NCBI GenBank assembly: GCA_031264395.1
Contig: JAISEB010000003.1
Location: 1 to 5,781, forward strand
DNA length: 5,781 nt
From: Treponema sp.
GTDB lineage: Bacteria; Spirochaetota; Spirochaetia; Treponematales; Breznakiellaceae
Direction: 5' to 3'
Positions 4,699 through 5,781 of this stretch are shown here, one piece after another (position 1 is the first letter of the stretch; each line of letters begins with the position of its first letter). A model generated the notes under the pieces. It saw only the letters and a list, made by a program, of their open reading frames with translations, searched no databases and was not told the DNA's origin. The position numbers and the translations under genes were made by a program.

Positions 4699-5756
4699 TA
4701 CCGGAGTTTCCTTCTGAGCCTGCGCCGCCTGTTCCGCCCGGCGTCCGTTTTGCCTTCCGCCGCCGGCTTTTTGCCCTCGTCCGCTTTTTCATCCGGCCCC
4801 GGATACAGCCTCACAGGCGCGCCGCCGGGAATGCGCGGCGCAATGACGAGCCAGGCCGCGCCCAGCACGATCATGCCGAAGGAAAGTATCTGCCCTGTGG
4901 AAAAACTCAGCGGCGGATGGCTTAAAGCCGGTGAAACCGTACTTTTGACAAATTCAATGCGGTAACCCAAATCCTCGTCCGGCTCCCGGAAATATTCGAT
5001 GAAGAAGCGGAAAATCCCGTAACCGGCAAAGTAAAGGCCGATAAGAAAACCTTTGAACGGCTTCCGGTTCCTCCAGAACCACACAACAAGCCAGAGGATA
5101 ACCCCTTCAAAAAGAGCCTCGTACAACTGCGAAGGATGACGGGGCGGATTTATCATTCCGCGCGACGGGGAAATTCCCATGAGCGCCGCGGCGCCGGCAA
5201 TGTCGTCCCAGTAGGGATTCTCTATGGTTACCCAGCCGCCGGGAAAGATCATCCCCAAAGGCCCGGAAGTAACGCGCCCGTACAATTCCCCGTTGATAAA
5301 ATTTCCCAGTCTTCCAAAAGTATAGCCCAAAGGAATGCTCGCCGCGTACATGTCGCCGATTTCTCTTGGATCGCGGCGTTTTGCCGCGCACCATACAAGG
5401 ATACCCAGAACGCCGCCCAGAACGCCGCCGTGGTAGCTCATCCCCATGAGCCCGGTAAATTTACCGTTTTGAAACGGCCAGAACACAAGCCAGGGCTGCC
5501 TGCGGTACAGATCGCTGGGCTCGTAAACCAGCGTGGAAAATATACGCGCGCCCAAAAGAAGGCCCAGTATGCCCCAGAGAAACAGCGACGAAAGCTCATC
5601 GTCGGTCATAGGAAAACGCCGTTCCCGTATCTGCCGCCGGTAAAGGAAGAAGGCAATGGCAAAGGCGACTATATACATGACGCTGTACCAGCGGAAGGGC
5701 AGACCGGGAATTATCTCGGGTTTAAGCCATGACGGAAAATTGACGGCAAGCAACAT
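4698..5756 (-). CDS. lgt: Prolipoprotein diacylglyceryl transferase
   Basis: An inner-membrane enzyme that moves diacylglycerol from phosphatidylglycerol to the lipobox cysteine of prelipoproteins, the first step of lipoprotein maturation. The complete protein has 352 residues and about seven hydrophobic segments (roughly 23-39, 56-78, 103-124, 136-150, 216-228, 236-254, 288-306). FRWYSVMY (21-28) carries the conserved Tyr24; GMSYHGG (105-111) carries His109, equivalent to E. coli His103. GRLGNFINGELYGR (148-161) is the Lgt signature with Arg149 and Asn152. RHPSQLYEA (206-214) and FRFFIEYFREPDEDLGY (249-265), with Arg250 and Glu254, complete the active-site set, so the enzyme should be functional. 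Residues 310-352 form a hydrophilic tail rich in Pro, Glu and Lys, with nine basic residues in the last twelve, longer than in E. coli Lgt. It is the upstream gene of an lgt-thrC pair overlapping by one base. The ATG at 5756 is the only reasonable start in view; its Shine-Dalgarno is 13 bases away. Confidence 0.97.
   Translation of the reverse strand: MLLAVNFPSWLKPEIIPGLPFRWYSVMYIVAFAIAFFLYRRQIRERRFPMTDDELSSLFLWGILGLLLGARIFSTLVYEPSDLYRRQPWLVFWPFQNGKFTGLMGMSYHGGVLGGVLGILVWCAAKRRDPREIGDMYAASIPLGYTFGRLGNFINGELYGRVTSGPLGMIFPGGWVTIENPYWDDIAGAAALMGISPSRGMINPPRHPSQLYEALFEGVILWLVVWFWRNRKPFKGFLIGLYFAGYGIFRFFIEYFREPDEDLGYRIEFVKSTVSPALSHPPLSFSTGQILSFGMIVLGAAWLVIAPRIPGGAPVRLYPGPDEKADEGKKPAAEGKTDAGRNRRRRLRRKLR
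4709..4715 (-). promoter_or_regulatory. Ribosome binding site of thrC inside the lgt 3' end
   Basis: On the minus strand AGAAGGA lies ten bases before the thrC ATG at 4698, within the codons for the basic lgt C-terminus. Because the lgt stop overlaps the start, terminating ribosomes could also reinitiate here. Confidence 0.55.
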
Positions 5757-5769
5757 GGGGAAAGTGTAC

Positions 5770-5777
5770 CCTCCTTT
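5770..5777 (-). promoter_or_regulatory. Shine-Dalgarno of lgt, unusually distant
   Basis: AAAGGAGG on the minus strand is a strong ribosome-binding motif but ends 13 bases before the ATG at 5756, more than the usual 5-9. No ATG, GTG or TTG lies between them in frame; the next in-frame candidate, a TTG directly after the ATG, is farther still. Initiation may be less efficient than the motif suggests. Confidence 0.55.
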
Positions 5778-5781
5778 GCGG

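Noticed and set aside
3940..4965. A 341-codon open frame on the plus strand antisense to thrC and the lgt 3' end
   Set aside because: It overlaps two certain genes and its translation is Arg/Gly/Pro-rich with no family motif, as expected for a GC-rich antisense frame.
1..5781. A search for a new defence, mobile or biosynthetic system, tRNA genes, CRISPR repeats or riboswitches
   Set aside because: All long frames except the first gene belong to known families, gaps between genes are at most about 80 bases, and no repeat array, cloverleaf or transposon end was seen.

Overview
The window holds six protein-coding genes packed almost end to end, with no RNA gene, insertion sequence, CRISPR array or phage gene. 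The DNA is GC-rich (by eye above 55 %) and the codons favour G/C in third positions. It looks like an ordinary chromosomal stretch of a diderm bacterium. My best guess is a spirochaete of the Treponema/Breznakiella type: the first gene resembles an outer-membrane beta-barrel, and the lipoprotein-modifying enzyme Lgt has a long charged tail. This taxonomic call is recall-based inference and was not tested by any search.

Layout, left to right. (1) 1-1290, plus strand: the C-terminal 429 residues of a probable outer-membrane beta-barrel protein of unknown function; its true start lies outside the window. (2) 1328-2152, minus: type II pantothenate kinase (CoaW), convergent with gene 1, with its own promoter and a strong Shine-Dalgarno that puts the start 30 bases inside the longest open frame. 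(3) 2235-2720, minus: a GNAT N-acetyltransferase of the phosphinothricin/methionine-sulfoximine (PAT/MnaT) group. (4) 2792-3286, plus: a small FMN-binding split-barrel protein of the pyridoxamine-phosphate-oxidase/NimA-like family, divergent from gene 3. The two appear to share overlapping -10 elements centred on a TTATAA palindrome, and the geometry suggests a leaderless acetyltransferase mRNA. (5) 3340-4698, minus: threonine synthase (thrC) with an Ala/Gly-rich insertion before its phosphate-binding loop. (6) 4698-5756, minus: prolipoprotein diacylglyceryl transferase (lgt), whose stop codon overlaps the thrC start codon by one base, so lgt-thrC is an operon read leftwards.

Functionally, the genes cover coenzyme A synthesis (coaW), threonine synthesis (thrC), lipoprotein maturation (lgt) and two probable small-molecule detoxification or modification enzymes (GNAT and PNPOx-like). 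I found no evidence of a new multi-gene system. The points most worth a second look are the bidirectional promoter between the GNAT and PNPOx genes, the type II rather than type III pantothenate kinase, the unassigned barrel protein, and the repeat and hairpin cluster between the PNPOx gene and thrC.
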